48,768 nt of DNA from Prevotella sp. (GCA_003447235.1 DLZV01000042.1:1-48768), one strand, 5' to 3'. Shown: positions 27,711 to 37,011, counted from the first letter of the stretch. Program-made: numbers and translations. Notes: generated by a model from the sequence alone, not told the origin.

Positions 27711-28658
27711 ATGGAAAAACATAACTTTGTGAACATCCAGACCCTGAACCGCGAGGAGCTTTTGCACCTCCTGGAGATGGCGAAGGAGTTTGAGGCACAC
27801 CCCAACCGTGAGTTGCTGAAGGGGAAAGTGGTGGCAACACTATTTTATGAGCCTTCCACCCGCACCCGATTGAGCTTTGAGACGGCTGCCAACCGACTGG
27901 GTGCGCGCGTCATCGGCTTTACCGACGCCAAGGTTTCGAGCGTCAGCAAGGGCGAAACGTTGAAGGACACAATTCTCATGGTGTCCAACTATGCAGACGT
28001 GATCGTCATGCGCCACCATATCGAGGGCGCGGCACAATACGCCTCGGAAGTAGCACCCGTCCCCATCGTCAATGCGGGAGACGGAGCCCACCAGCATCCA
28101 TCGCAATGCCTGCTCGACCTCTACACGATCCAGCAGACGCAGGGCACGCTGGAGAACCTCAACATCTACCTGGTCGGCGACCTCCGCTACGGACGCACCG
28201 TCCACTCCCTCCTCATGGCGATGCGCCATTTCAACCCCACTTTCCATTTCATATCGCCCAAGGAGCTCGCCATGCCCGAAGAGTATAAGCTCTACTGCCG
28301 GAAGCACGGCATCAAGTATGAGGAGCACGAGGAGTTTGACGAGGACGTAATCGCCGACGCCGACATTCTCTACATGACGCGCGTGCAGAAGGAGCGCTTC
28401 TCCGACCTGATGGAGTATGAGCGCGTGAAGAATGTCTATATCCTGCACGAGAACATGCTCGGCAAGGTCAAGGACAACATGCGCATCCTCCACCCGCTAC
28501 CCCGCGTGAACGAGATTGCCTACGACGTGGACGCCAATCCCCACGCCTACTACATCCAGCAGGCCAAGAACGGACTCTATGTCCGCGAGGCCATCTTCTG
28601 CCATTGCCTTGGTATCTCCATCGAGGAGATTCGCAATGACAAAACGATCATTGAATAA
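27711..28658 (+). CDS. pyrB: Aspartate carbamoyltransferase catalytic chain
   Basis: PyrB joins carbamoyl phosphate to aspartate, the first committed step of pyrimidine synthesis. The 315-residue protein has the carbamoyl-phosphate loop YEPSTRTRLSFETAANRLG. It also has the KGETLKDT region that carries the lysine reaching into the neighbouring active site, GDGAHQHPSQCLLDL (aspartate-domain hinge), and HPLPRVNEIAYDVD near the C-terminus. All key residues are present. pyrI follows 10 bp after the stop, so the two form an operon and the enzyme is expected to be the allosteric c6r6 type. Confidence 0.97.
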   Translation: MEKHNFVNIQTLNREELLHLLEMAKEFEAHPNRELLKGKVVATLFYEPSTRTRLSFETAANRLGARVIGFTDAKVSSVSKGETLKDTILMVSNYADVIVMRHHIEGAAQYASEVAPVPIVNAGDGAHQHPSQCLLDLYTIQQTQGTLENLNIYLVGDLRYGRTVHSLLMAMRHFNPTFHFISPKELAMPEEYKLYCRKHGIKYEEHEEFDEDVIADADILYMTRVQKERFSDLMEYERVKNVYILHENMLGKVKDNMRILHPLPRVNEIAYDVDANPHAYYIQQAKNGLYVREAIFCHCLGISIEEIRNDKTIIE

Positions 28659-28668
28659 CCAGCAAGCG

Positions 28669-29124
28669 ATGAACAAGAAAGAAAGACTCGTGGCCGCCAT
28701 CAAGAACGGCACGGTAATAGACCATATCCCCGTGGAGAAGACCTTCGACGTCGTCAACCTTCTCCAGCTCCAGCACCTCTCCACCCCAGTGACGATCGGC
28801 TACAACCTCTCGTCGAAGATGGTGGGCACGAAGGGCATCATCAAGGTGAGCGACAAGTTCTTCACAGACGATGAGATCTCGCGACTCTCGGTAGTGGCGC
28901 CCAACGTGGTGCTCAACATCATCAAGGACTACGAGGTGGTGGAGAAGAAAAAGGTGGAGACGCCCGACGAGCTGCGGGGCATCGTCAAGTGCAACAATCC
29001 GAAGTGTATCACCAACAACGAACCGATGGACACCATCTTCAACGTGATAGACAAGGAGCACGGAATACTGAAATGTCACTACTGCGACAAAGAACAAAAA
29101 ATGGATAAGGTGGAACTTTGCTAA
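28669..29124 (+). CDS. pyrI: Aspartate carbamoyltransferase regulatory chain
   Basis: PyrI binds nucleotides (CTP, ATP) and tunes PyrB activity. The 151-residue protein starts MNKKERLVAAIKNGTVIDHI. It has the allosteric domain (DHIPVEKTFDVVNLLQL; VTIGYNLSSKMVGTKGIIK). The C-terminal zinc domain has four cysteines (CNNPKCITN ... LKCHYCDKEQK) that hold the contact with PyrB. The ATG at 28669 fits the family start; a longer open frame upstream overlaps pyrB and is discounted. Confidence 0.97.
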   Translation: MNKKERLVAAIKNGTVIDHIPVEKTFDVVNLLQLQHLSTPVTIGYNLSSKMVGTKGIIKVSDKFFTDDEISRLSVVAPNVVLNIIKDYEVVEKKKVETPDELRGIVKCNNPKCITNNEPMDTIFNVIDKEHGILKCHYCDKEQKMDKVELC

Positions 29125-29265
29125 CCATTGCAAGAGAAATCTAACCTAACCTGCGCAATCCATAGACCCCTGCCAACTGCGAGCTCTAACCCCCGCAGAG
29201 GGACGCTATGGACTATCCAGGCTGAAACATCAATAATAATATCTTAATAAAGTAAAAGTACAAGT

Positions 29266-30546
29266 ATGAGAAGAGACCAAGAGATTTTCGACTTGATCGA
29301 GCAAGAGCATCAGCGTCAGCTGAAGGGTATGGAGCTGATCGCTTCAGAGAACTTCGTGAGCGATGAGGTGATGAACGCCATGGGTTCATACCTCACCAAC
29401 AAATATGCCGAGGGTTATCCCGGCAAGCGCTACTACGGCGGTTGCCAGGTGGTGGACAAGGTGGAGAACCTCGCCATCGACCGCGTGAAGCAGCTCTTCG
29501 GCGCTGAGTTTGTCAACGTGCAGCCCCACTCTGGCGCACAGGCCAACCAGGCTGTACTGCTCGCCATCCTGAAGCCGGGCGACACCTTCATGGGCTTGGA
29601 CCTCGATCAGGGCGGCCACCTCTCTCACGGTAGCGCTGTCAACACGTCGGGTATTCTCTACAACCACGTCGGCTATCACCTCTGCCGCGAGACGGGCCGC
29701 GTGGACTACGACGAGATGGAGAAGCTGGCCCTGGAGAACAAGCCGAAGCTGATCATCGGTGGTGGCTCTGCCTACAGCCGTGAATGGGACTACGAGCGCA
29801 TGCGCAAGATCGCCGACGCAGTAGGTGCCATCCTGCTGGTCGATATGGCTCACCCGGCTGGTCTGATCGCAGCTGGCTTGCTGAAGAACCCGGTGAAGTA
29901 CGCTCACATCGTCACCACGACGACCCACAAGACGCTCCGTGGTCCGCGCGGTGGTATCATCATGATGGGCAAGGACTTCGAGAACCCGTGGGGTCTGAAG
30001 ACGAAGAAGGGCGATCTGAAGAAGATGTCCATGCTGCTCAACTCCGCTGTCTTCCCGGGCAACCAGGGTGGTCCGCTGGAGCACGTCATCGCTGCCAAGG
30101 CCGTCGGTTTCGGCGAGAACCTGCTGCCTTCTTGGAAGGAGTATGCTACGCAAGTGAAGAAGAACGCCGCCGTGCTGGCTGAGGACCTCATCGGCTACGG
30201 CTTCGACATCGTGAGCGGTGGTACTGACAACCACTCCATGCTGCTCGACCTCCGTCCGAAGTATCCGGAGCTGACGGGTAAGGTGGCTGAGGCTGCCCTC
30301 GTGGCTGCCGATATCACGGCCAACAAGAATGCCGTTCCCTACGACGAGCGTTCTGCCTTCCAGACCTCAGGTCTCCGTCTTGGCACCGCTGCCATGACGA
30401 CCCGTGGCGCCAAGGAGGACATGATGCACCTCGTGGCTGAGTTGATCAACGAGGTATTGGCTGATCCCGAGAACGAGCAGGTCATCGCCCGCGTTCGCGA
30501 GAAGGTCAATGCTACGATGAAGGACTATCCTCTCTTCGCTTATTAA
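29266..30546 (+). CDS. glyA: Serine hydroxymethyltransferase
   Basis: GlyA is the PLP enzyme that interconverts serine and glycine and supplies methylene-tetrahydrofolate. The 426-residue protein has the PLP lysine in TTTTHKTLRGPRGG (Lys near 222), SGAQANQAVLLAIL, LDQGGHLSHG and DMAHPAGLIAAGL. Codon use differs from nearby genes, with many GGT, CGT, GCT and CTG codons, as expected for a highly expressed gene. The 140-bp gap before it holds no gene; a strong terminator follows it. Confidence 0.97.
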   Translation: MRRDQEIFDLIEQEHQRQLKGMELIASENFVSDEVMNAMGSYLTNKYAEGYPGKRYYGGCQVVDKVENLAIDRVKQLFGAEFVNVQPHSGAQANQAVLLAILKPGDTFMGLDLDQGGHLSHGSAVNTSGILYNHVGYHLCRETGRVDYDEMEKLALENKPKLIIGGGSAYSREWDYERMRKIADAVGAILLVDMAHPAGLIAAGLLKNPVKYAHIVTTTTHKTLRGPRGGIIMMGKDFENPWGLKTKKGDLKKMSMLLNSAVFPGNQGGPLEHVIAAKAVGFGENLLPSWKEYATQVKKNAAVLAEDLIGYGFDIVSGGTDNHSMLLDLRPKYPELTGKVAEAALVAADITANKNAVPYDERSAFQTSGLRLGTAAMTTRGAKEDMMHLVAELINEVLADPENEQVIARVREKVNATMKDYPLFAY

Positions 30547-30561
30547 TATCGACTCTATACG

Positions 30562-30615
30562 ACTGGGACTTGGTGCTTCGCACAACGACGCGGGGCCAAG
30601 TCCCAGTTTTTCTTT
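30562..30615 (+). terminator. glyA terminator
   Basis: ACTGGGACTTGG (30562-30573) pairs with CCAAGTCCCAGT (30596-30607), followed by TTTTCTTTT. Confidence 0.9.
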
Positions 30616-30700
30616 TCCTGACGTCAGCCAATCTGATTCTTGCCGTCTGTCCAATCTGTTGGCACCATCATCAGACTTGCGCTTTCAGCTCATAGTGCGC

Positions 30701-30802
30701 CGTCATTTTAATCATATATATATAGGTCGTCATCATAAACATATATATAGGCCATTCTCATATTCATACATATAGGCCGTCATCATAATCATATATATAG
30801 GT
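30701..30802 (+). repeat. Four AT-rich tandem repeats of 25-27 bp
   Basis: Units starting at 30701, 30728, 30753 and 30778 share CGTCATCATAATCATATATA then TAGG. They lie in the ~290-bp gap before the DUF4421 gene, which otherwise holds only the glyA terminator. Confidence 0.85.
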
Positions 30803-30835
30803 AATAAGGGAAAATCCTTTCCTCATCCTCACGCC

Positions 30836-32059
30836 ATGTCACACTCGATCTCACCGCTCCACCCCACCCGCTTTTCCGTCTGCTTTTTCGTCCGCTGGAT
30901 AATCTTGCTCCTCGTGGCAACCATCGCCATCGATGCTTCTGCCCAATCCCAACGCCGCAAGAAGAAGCGCAGCTGGAAGGAGAAGGTGGAATATGCCGAC
31001 AGCATCCGACTGGAGATCCGACGGGCCTCGGACGAGGGACGCCTGCTGCAATGGGGCGACAGTATCTTGCGGGCTCGAAGAGACAGCGGGAGCATGGACG
31101 AGAAGAAATACAACGCCCTGCGCAAGCGACTGGTGAAGTATGACCAACTGCTGCATGCGGGCAACGCCATCCTTGCAGAGCGCTACCAGCGCATCAACTA
31201 CGACACGGCCTATATCATGCGGCCACCCGGACGCTGGACCATCAAACTGCGGGGCAACCTCTCGGGAGCATGGATTCGCACCACGGGACGCAATGGCGAG
31301 GACCAATACCACACCGAGGTGGAGTCGGACTTCCGCGGCACGCTGAGTATGGCGGTGGCATATCGCGGACTGGGAGCTGCCGTGGCGCTCAACCCCATGA
31401 AACTGGCGGGAAAGAGCCAGGACTATGAGTTGAACGTCAACTCCTACAGCAACCGCTTCGGCTTCGACATCGTGTTTCTATCGTCGAAGACCTACCACGG
31501 CAAGGCCTCAATGAACGACGAGGTCACGCCGATCGAGAAAGGGGCCATCAGGCAGCAGGCCCTCAACGTCAACCTCTACTATGCGTTCAACAGCAAGCGC
31601 TTCTCCTTTCCGGCGGCCTTCAGCCAGAGTTACCTCCAGCGCAGAAGCGCGGGCAGCTTCATGGTGGGCGCCAGTTTCGACGGACAGATCACGGACATCG
31701 ACGCCAACGAGACCGCCAACCAGCAGCCCATCAACCTCAAACTGATGGAGATTGGTATTGGCGCAGGCTACGGCTACAACCTCGTGGCGGGCAAGCGGTG
31801 GCTCTTCCACCTCTCCCTCCTGCCCACCTTCGACTTCTATATCCACTCCCGACTCAAGGAGAACGGAGAGCGCATCAACCTCCACTACCGCTTCCCCAGC
31901 CTCATCACGACAGGACGTGGTGCAGCAGTCTATTCCTGGCGCAACCAGTTTGCCGTCGCCGCCTTGATCTACAACTATTCCGTGGTGGGCGACCGAGACC
32001 AGCTGCAGGTGCGCAGAAGCAAATGGCGCGTGCGCTTCACCTACGGTTTCCGCTTCTGA
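30836..32059 (+). CDS. DUF4421 outer-envelope protein
   Basis: The 407-residue protein has an N-terminal hydrophobic export signal (VRWIILLLVATIAIDASAQS). A lysine/arginine-rich stretch (QRRKKKRSWKEKVEYAD) follows. Then comes the DUF4421 body: PGRWTIKLRGNLSGAWIRTT, FRGTLSMAVAYRGLGAAVAL, NPMKLAGKSQDYELNVNSYS, ending in barrel-like alternation (WRVRFTYGFRF). The family is restricted to Bacteroidetes, is predicted to form a beta-barrel and has no established function. The start MSHSISPLHPTRF gives a long n-region; a later internal start cannot be excluded. Confidence 0.75.
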   Translation: MSHSISPLHPTRFSVCFFVRWIILLLVATIAIDASAQSQRRKKKRSWKEKVEYADSIRLEIRRASDEGRLLQWGDSILRARRDSGSMDEKKYNALRKRLVKYDQLLHAGNAILAERYQRINYDTAYIMRPPGRWTIKLRGNLSGAWIRTTGRNGEDQYHTEVESDFRGTLSMAVAYRGLGAAVALNPMKLAGKSQDYELNVNSYSNRFGFDIVFLSSKTYHGKASMNDEVTPIEKGAIRQQALNVNLYYAFNSKRFSFPAAFSQSYLQRRSAGSFMVGASFDGQITDIDANETANQQPINLKLMEIGIGAGYGYNLVAGKRWLFHLSLLPTFDFYIHSRLKENGERINLHYRFPSLITTGRGAAVYSWRNQFAVAALIYNYSVVGDRDQLQVRRSKWRVRFTYGFRF

Positions 32060-32445
32060 CGAGCGAGAAGTCCCAAGCGCAAGGCCGAACCATCATCGGG
32101 TTCAGCCGAATGAGGCGACAGGGTTGTACGTATTGTTCGATACAGTTCCACGTTCCGACGTTGATATGGCAGTTGCGTATCTCCCCCAAGGCCGGGAGCC
32201 AAAGCACACACTAACATTCCTGCAATGGTGGTGTGGTTTGTAAATCGTGGCAAACGTAGTATTGTTTGTCGTTGTTTATAGTCTTCCCTGGTGACAAATT
32301 GTCATCAATTTATGCCGTATTGTCATATTTACAAATCGGGTATAGGTTTTGCCTATCATTCGGCAGAAAACAATAATAAAAAACGTGAAGAATCTCCCGA
32401 GGCGCCACAGCCGAAGGAGAGGAAGCACAGAAAGGAGAAACAAAT
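32060..32445 (+). promoter_or_regulatory. clpB upstream region with TTGTCA palindrome
   Basis: No gene is visible in these 386 bp. A perfect 13-bp palindrome TGACAAATTGTCA lies at 32292-32304 and a further half-site TTGTCA at 32320-32325, about 120-150 bp before clpB. No good TAnnTTTGC box is seen, so clpB may use another sigma factor or an operator at these sites; this is inference. Confidence 0.4.
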
Positions 32446-35064
32446 ATGACATTTGACAAATTCACCATCAAAGCCCAAGAGGCTATCCAAAGCGCGCTGG
32501 ACACGGCGAAGCGCAATGGACAGCAGACCATCGAGCCGGTTCACATCCTTGCCGGCGTGATGGACAAGGGCAAAGACGTGACGGACTACGTGCTCCAAAA
32601 GTTGGGAGTGAACGCCCAGACCGTCGAGCTGAGTCTGCAAAACGAGATCAAGCATCTGCCGAAGGTCTCGGGCGGAGAACCCTATTTCTCTCCCGACAGC
32701 AACAAGGTGCTGGAGAAGACCCTCGATATTTCCCAGAAACTCGGCGACGACTACGTGAGCATCGAACCGCTGCTGCTGGCCCTGCTACAAGTGGGCAGCA
32801 CCGCCTCACGTATCCTGAAGGACGCTGGCTGCACGGAGAAGGAAATGCTCCAGGCCATCCAGTCGCTGCGCCAAGGACAGAAGGTGGAGAGCCAAAGCGG
32901 AGACGAAAACTTCCAGGCCCTCTCCAAGTATGCCACCAACCTCGTGGAGCGGGCGCGGGCAGGAAAACTCGACCCAGTGATCGGCCGTGACGAGGAGATA
33001 CGCCGCGTCTTGCAGATCCTCTCCCGCCGTACGAAGAACAACCCGATCCTCATTGGTGAGCCGGGTACGGGCAAGACGGCTATCGTCGAAGGACTGGCCG
33101 AGCGTATCGTGCGTGGCGACGTGCCCGAGAACCTGAAGGACAAGCAACTCTACTCCCTCGATATGGGCGCACTCGTGGCGGGTGCCAAATACAAGGGCGA
33201 GTTTGAGGAGCGCCTGAAATCGGTGATCAAGGAGGTGACGAAGGCCGAAGGCAACATCATCCTCTTCATCGACGAGATCCACACGCTCGTGGGAGCCGGT
33301 GGTGGCGAGGGCGCCATGGACGCCGCCAACATCCTCAAGCCGGCCCTGGCACGTGGCGAACTGCGTGCCATCGGTGCGACGACGCTCAACGAGTATCAGA
33401 AGTACTTTGAGAAGGACAAGGCCCTGGAGCGCCGCTTCCAGACCGTCATGGTCGAGGAGCCGGACGAGACCGACGCCATCTCCATCCTACGTGGACTGAA
33501 GGAGCGCTACGAGAACCACCACAAGGTGCGTATCCAGGACGACGCCTGCATCGCTGCCGTGCAACTCTCCGAACGCTACATCACAGACCGTTTCCTCCCC
33601 GACAAGGCCATCGACCTCATGGATGAGGCTGCTGCCAAACTCCGTATGGAGCGCGACTCCGTGCCGGAGGAACTGGACGAACTGGAGAGACAGTTGAAGC
33701 AGAAGGAGATCGAGCGTGAGTCGGTGAAGCGCGAGGTGCAGCCGGGAGCGACCGAGAAGGACCCCGACCTGCAAAAACTCAACAACATCGAGCGCGAGAT
33801 AGCCGAACTGCAGGACAAGGTGAAGGGATTCCGAGCCAAATGGGAGGCCCAGAAGGCCCTGGTCAACAAGATCCAGCAGGACAAGCAGCAGATAGAACAA
33901 CTGAAGTTTGACGCCGAGCGCGCCGAGCGCGAGGGCAACTACCAGCTCGTGGCGGAGATACGCTATGGCAAACTGCAGCAGATAGACGCCGACATCAAGG
34001 CCATACAGAAGCAGCTCGACCAGACGCAGGGTGGCGAGAAACTCATCCGCGAGGAGGTGACTGCCGACGATATCGCCGAAGTGGTGAGCCGCTGGACGGG
34101 AATCCCCGTGACGCGGATGATGCAGAGCGAGCGCGACAAGCTCCTCCACCTGGAGGAAGAACTCCACAAGCGGGTGATTGGCCAGGACGAGGCCATCACG
34201 GCCGTGGCCGACGCCGTGCGCCGCAGCCGCGCCGGACTGCAAGATCCGAAGAAGCCGATAGCCTCCTTCATCTTCCTCGGCACGACGGGTACGGGTAAGA
34301 CCGAGCTGGCGAAGGCGCTGGCCGAATACCTCTTCGACGACGAGACGATGATGACGCGTATTGATATGAGCGAATACCAAGAGAAGTTTAGTGTCTCCCG
34401 CCTCATCGGCGCGCCTCCGGGGTACGTCGGTTACGACGAGGGTGGCCAGTTGACCGAGGCCGTCAGGCGCAAGCCCTACTCCGTGGTTCTCTTCGATGAG
34501 ATAGAGAAGGCCCACCCCGACGTCTTCAACATCCTGCTCCAGGTGCTCGACGACGGACGACTGACGGACAACAAGGGCCGCACGGTCAACTTCAAGAACA
34601 CCATCATCATCATGACCTCCAACCTCGGATCGCAGTACATCCAGCAGCAGTTTGAGCACATCAGTGCCGCCAACCGCGCCACGGTGGTCGAGGAGACGAA
34701 GACGAAGGTGATGGAGATGCTCAAGAAGACCATCCGTCCGGAGTTTCTCAACCGTATCGACGAGACGATCATGTTCCAGCCGCTCACGAAGGAAGAGATC
34801 GCGGGTGTTGTCACCCTCCAGCTCGACCGCGTCAAGGCTATGCTGAAGCCGCAAGGCTTCGACCTGGAATGGACGTCTGAGGCCGTCAGCTACCTCTGCG
34901 ACAAGGGCTACGACCCGGAGTTTGGCGCACGCCCCGTGAAGCGGGCCATCCAGCGCTACGTCCTCAACGACCTCTCCAAGGCGCTGCTGGCAGGCACGGT
35001 GATCCGCGACAAAGCCATCACTATCGACCAGAGCAACGGTTCGCTGATCTTCCGCAACGAATAA
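32446..35064 (+). CDS. clpB: ATP-dependent disaggregase ClpB
   Basis: ClpB is the hexameric AAA+ machine that, with DnaK, pulls proteins out of aggregates. The 872-residue protein has the N-terminal Clp repeats (FTIKAQEAIQSALDTAKRNG). The first AAA domain has GEPGTGKT near residue 204 and LFIDEIHTLVGAG. The coiled-coil middle domain spans about 400-530 (ELERQLKQKEIERESVKREV). The second AAA domain has GTTGTGKTELAKALAEYLFD near 612 and VLFDEIEKAHPDVFN, then the C-terminal D2-small region. The middle domain distinguishes it from ClpA. A terminator follows at 35172. Confidence 0.97.
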   Translation: MTFDKFTIKAQEAIQSALDTAKRNGQQTIEPVHILAGVMDKGKDVTDYVLQKLGVNAQTVELSLQNEIKHLPKVSGGEPYFSPDSNKVLEKTLDISQKLGDDYVSIEPLLLALLQVGSTASRILKDAGCTEKEMLQAIQSLRQGQKVESQSGDENFQALSKYATNLVERARAGKLDPVIGRDEEIRRVLQILSRRTKNNPILIGEPGTGKTAIVEGLAERIVRGDVPENLKDKQLYSLDMGALVAGAKYKGEFEERLKSVIKEVTKAEGNIILFIDEIHTLVGAGGGEGAMDAANILKPALARGELRAIGATTLNEYQKYFEKDKALERRFQTVMVEEPDETDAISILRGLKERYENHHKVRIQDDACIAAVQLSERYITDRFLPDKAIDLMDEAAAKLRMERDSVPEELDELERQLKQKEIERESVKREVQPGATEKDPDLQKLNNIEREIAELQDKVKGFRAKWEAQKALVNKIQQDKQQIEQLKFDAERAEREGNYQLVAEIRYGKLQQIDADIKAIQKQLDQTQGGEKLIREEVTADDIAEVVSRWTGIPVTRMMQSERDKLLHLEEELHKRVIGQDEAITAVADAVRRSRAGLQDPKKPIASFIFLGTTGTGKTELAKALAEYLFDDETMMTRIDMSEYQEKFSVSRLIGAPPGYVGYDEGGQLTEAVRRKPYSVVLFDEIEKAHPDVFNILLQVLDDGRLTDNKGRTVNFKNTIIIMTSNLGSQYIQQQFEHISAANRATVVEETKTKVMEMLKKTIRPEFLNRIDETIMFQPLTKEEIAGVVTLQLDRVKAMLKPQGFDLEWTSEAVSYLCDKGYDPEFGARPVKRAIQRYVLNDLSKALLAGTVIRDKAITIDQSNGSLIFRNE

Positions 35065-35171
35065 GAGAAAAACGGATAAGACAAACAAGACGGGGGTGGC
35101 CGGAAGGCCGCCTTCCGCTTCCACTTCAAGCAAGACAACTTCATAAGTTGACAATAAGCCTGTTAATAGAA

Positions 35172-35203
35172 AGCCCGGTGGCACTACATAGTGTCACCGG
35201 GCT
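35172..35203 (+). terminator. clpB terminator
   Basis: AGCCCGGTGGCACTA (35172-35186) pairs with TAGTGTCACCGGGCT (35189-35203) with one G-T pair, then CTTTTGTTG. The sequence on to 35312 holds no gene. Confidence 0.85.
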
Positions 35204-35312
35204 CTTTTGTTGTTGGCTATTGGTCAAGTCCCACCTGCTGGCCGAAGCCATGCAAGACGGGCCTGCGGTCATAACGGGCTTGCGTGCAAGACAGGCTTGC
35301 GGTCAAGTCCGC

Positions 35313-36146
35313 CTACTTGCTCACGCCACGCACGGAGTAGCCGCTGGAGCAGTAGTTGTCGCTCGAATACCAGAAGTCGCGACCTAAGTAGAGATAATAG
35401 CTTCTGTAGCCGTAGTCGGTGTTGAGCATGCTCGACCAATAGAAGCCGTAGTAGCCCTGGGTCTCCACCTCGTCGTAGTTTCGGTAGCCCGGGAGCGGGA
35501 AGAAGATCTGATTGCCGTTGGGGCCCGTGACGAGCACACCGTTCATGCCGCTGCGCTGCGTCTCCTGCAGACTGCAGTTGTCCATCAGTTCCTTCTGGTC
35601 TTCCACCGTCGGCATCCGCCATGCGTCGCCCATGAGGACGTGGGCCACATCATAGGAAGTGCCCGCGATGTCCTCGCCGATTTTCACCTCGTCGATCCAG
35701 TCCTCAGTGTAAGCATAGGTGTAGCGGTTATAGGAGTCCTTCTGCCACGTCTCTCCCCATGCATAGAAGCCTCCGAAAGCCTCGGGGAAGGGTGCGCCGA
35801 CATTGCAGCAAGCCCACTTCGTGCCACTCGGCAGTCCGAGATCCACGGCGTGAGGATGGTGGGCGTCGGGACAGGTGTTGACGACGGTGGCGAAACTCAC
35901 GCTGTCGATGGTCGAGAGCAGCGTGCGATAGACGCTGTCGCGGGTCCAGATCTCCTGGACGACATACTCCTCGTGGCGCTGGCCCTGCAGGTCCACCTGC
36001 GAGCAGACCACACTGTCGATCTCCGACTTCAGGAACGTCAGTTTGCCCAAGTTGCTATTGCGATACACATACATGGCCTCGTTTTGCGCCATTGCCCCAC
36101 AGACCATGGCGAAGAGGATCAAGAATGAGAGCGAGAGTCTTTTCAT
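35313..36146 (-). CDS. Secreted FISUMP/C-type-lectin-fold protein
   Basis: The 277-residue protein has a signal peptide (MKRLSLSFLILFAMVCGAMA). Its C-terminal domain carries the Fibrobacter-succinogenes-major-paralogous pattern: VDLGLPSGTKWACCNVGAPF, FYAWGETWQKDSYNRYTY, GDAWRMPTVEDQKELMDNCS, YYGFYWSSMLNTDYGYRSYY and a final SGYSVRGVSK. This lectin-like fold is also the scaffold used by many DGR target proteins, but no copy of the window's template repeat is present here, so it is not a target of that DGR. It overlaps the upstream gene by 4 bp, suggesting coupled expression. Function unknown; a cell-surface protein is likely. Confidence 0.8.
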   Translation of the reverse strand: MKRLSLSFLILFAMVCGAMAQNEAMYVYRNSNLGKLTFLKSEIDSVVCSQVDLQGQRHEEYVVQEIWTRDSVYRTLLSTIDSVSFATVVNTCPDAHHPHAVDLGLPSGTKWACCNVGAPFPEAFGGFYAWGETWQKDSYNRYTYAYTEDWIDEVKIGEDIAGTSYDVAHVLMGDAWRMPTVEDQKELMDNCSLQETQRSGMNGVLVTGPNGNQIFFPLPGYRNYDEVETQGYYGFYWSSMLNTDYGYRSYYLYLGRDFWYSSDNYCSSGYSVRGVSK

Positions 36147-36622
36147 TGCTTACGGATTTTGAAGGTTACTGACGAGGTTTTCACTACATAGACCGCTGCT
36201 GGCTGACCCGAGAGCGAGATCGAGGCAGCCCCCTTGGCATCAGTCGTAGCCGTGGCCACACACTTTCCGTCCAAGGTATAGACCGCCACCTCGGTAGCCG
36301 GGGTCAGGTGCGCCACTTGGAGCTCATCGCCCAGGAAGGAGATGAGAGAGCCCGTCTGAGCCAGGCCGTTGACGCCCGAATACTCCACCGCCTCGTAGGT
36401 GAACTTCATGATGTCGGCCGAGGGATAGCTGACTTCGTTGCTTTGGGTAGTGACGACCAGGTCGTTGCTGACAAAGGTGACGACGGGACGCTCTTTGAGC
36501 AGGATTGTCACCTCCTCGCCCGAAGCCTTGTGAAGGCGCAAGGCGTTGAGGATCACCGCATCGTCTGCCCCCATGGCCAACATGGGCAACAAAAGGGCAA
36601 GTGAAAGGATCATCTTTCGCAT
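36143..36622 (-). CDS. Secreted protein with C-terminal sorting-like domain
   Basis: The 159-residue protein has a signal peptide (MRKMILSLALLLPMLAMGAD). A beta-rich body follows (VILNALRLHKASGEEVTILL; RPVVTFVSNDLVVTT). The tail (VAVYTLDGKCVATATTDAKG, then AAVYVVKTSSVTFKIRKQ) is like the short beta-sandwich sorting tails of Prevotella secreted proteins. The opening of the mature part resembles that of the partner gene product (a KLTFLKSEIDSVV-type strand there; ADIMKFTYEAVEYS here), so both may act at the surface together. I do not recognise a named family. Confidence 0.65.
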   Translation of the reverse strand: MRKMILSLALLLPMLAMGADDAVILNALRLHKASGEEVTILLKERPVVTFVSNDLVVTTQSNEVSYPSADIMKFTYEAVEYSGVNGLAQTGSLISFLGDELQVAHLTPATEVAVYTLDGKCVATATTDAKGAASISLSGQPAAVYVVKTSSVTFKIRKQ

Positions 36623-36865
36623 CGTTTCTTTAATTTGATTGATTAATATTCATTACGTCTCATATACCGAGTGGACGATCTGCCAGGGCCCTCGCGCCGA
36701 CGACGATGCGCCTCGTGGTGGCCCAAGATCAAACTCATCTGCAAAAATAATGCTTTTTCTCCAAACAACATCTTAATTTCATGGAAAAAACGTCGCTGGC
36801 TCTACGATTGGTGCGGATTTCCCTTGAGATCGGTTCACAGATTGACTCAAAATGCCACAAAAATT

Positions 36866-36953
36866 GGCTCGCAAAGGCCACGAGAATCGGTTTAGAAAAC
36901 CACGAGAATGGGCCCGCAAAACCATGAGAATGGGAATGCTAAGGGACGAGAAC
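36866..36953 (+). repeat. Four degenerate 21-23 bp tandem repeats
   Basis: Units at 36866, 36889, 36911 and 36933 share GG-(n)-GCAAA-(n)-CCACGAGAATG. They lie in the ~460-bp gap (36623-37080), which contains no gene I can support; it holds only the promoter region of the secreted pair, these repeats and the tRNA terminator. Confidence 0.75.
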
Positions 36954-36968
36954 GCTTCGCATAGGGAC

Positions 36969-37011
36969 AAAAAAATGCCCTGCTTTCAACGTTTCACACG
37001 CTCAACAGGGC
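36969..37011 (-). terminator. Terminator of the tRNA-Thr/tRNA-Gly unit
   Basis: On the minus strand GCCCTG (37006-37011) and CAGGGC (36977-36982) enclose a ~23-nt loop and are followed by ATTTTTTTG, 70 nt after tRNA-Gly. Confidence 0.65.

Noticed and set aside
35313..35460. FISUMP gene 3' end as variable repeat of the DGR
   Set aside because: It shares no framework bases with the template repeat at 5907-6026 and is 29 kb away.
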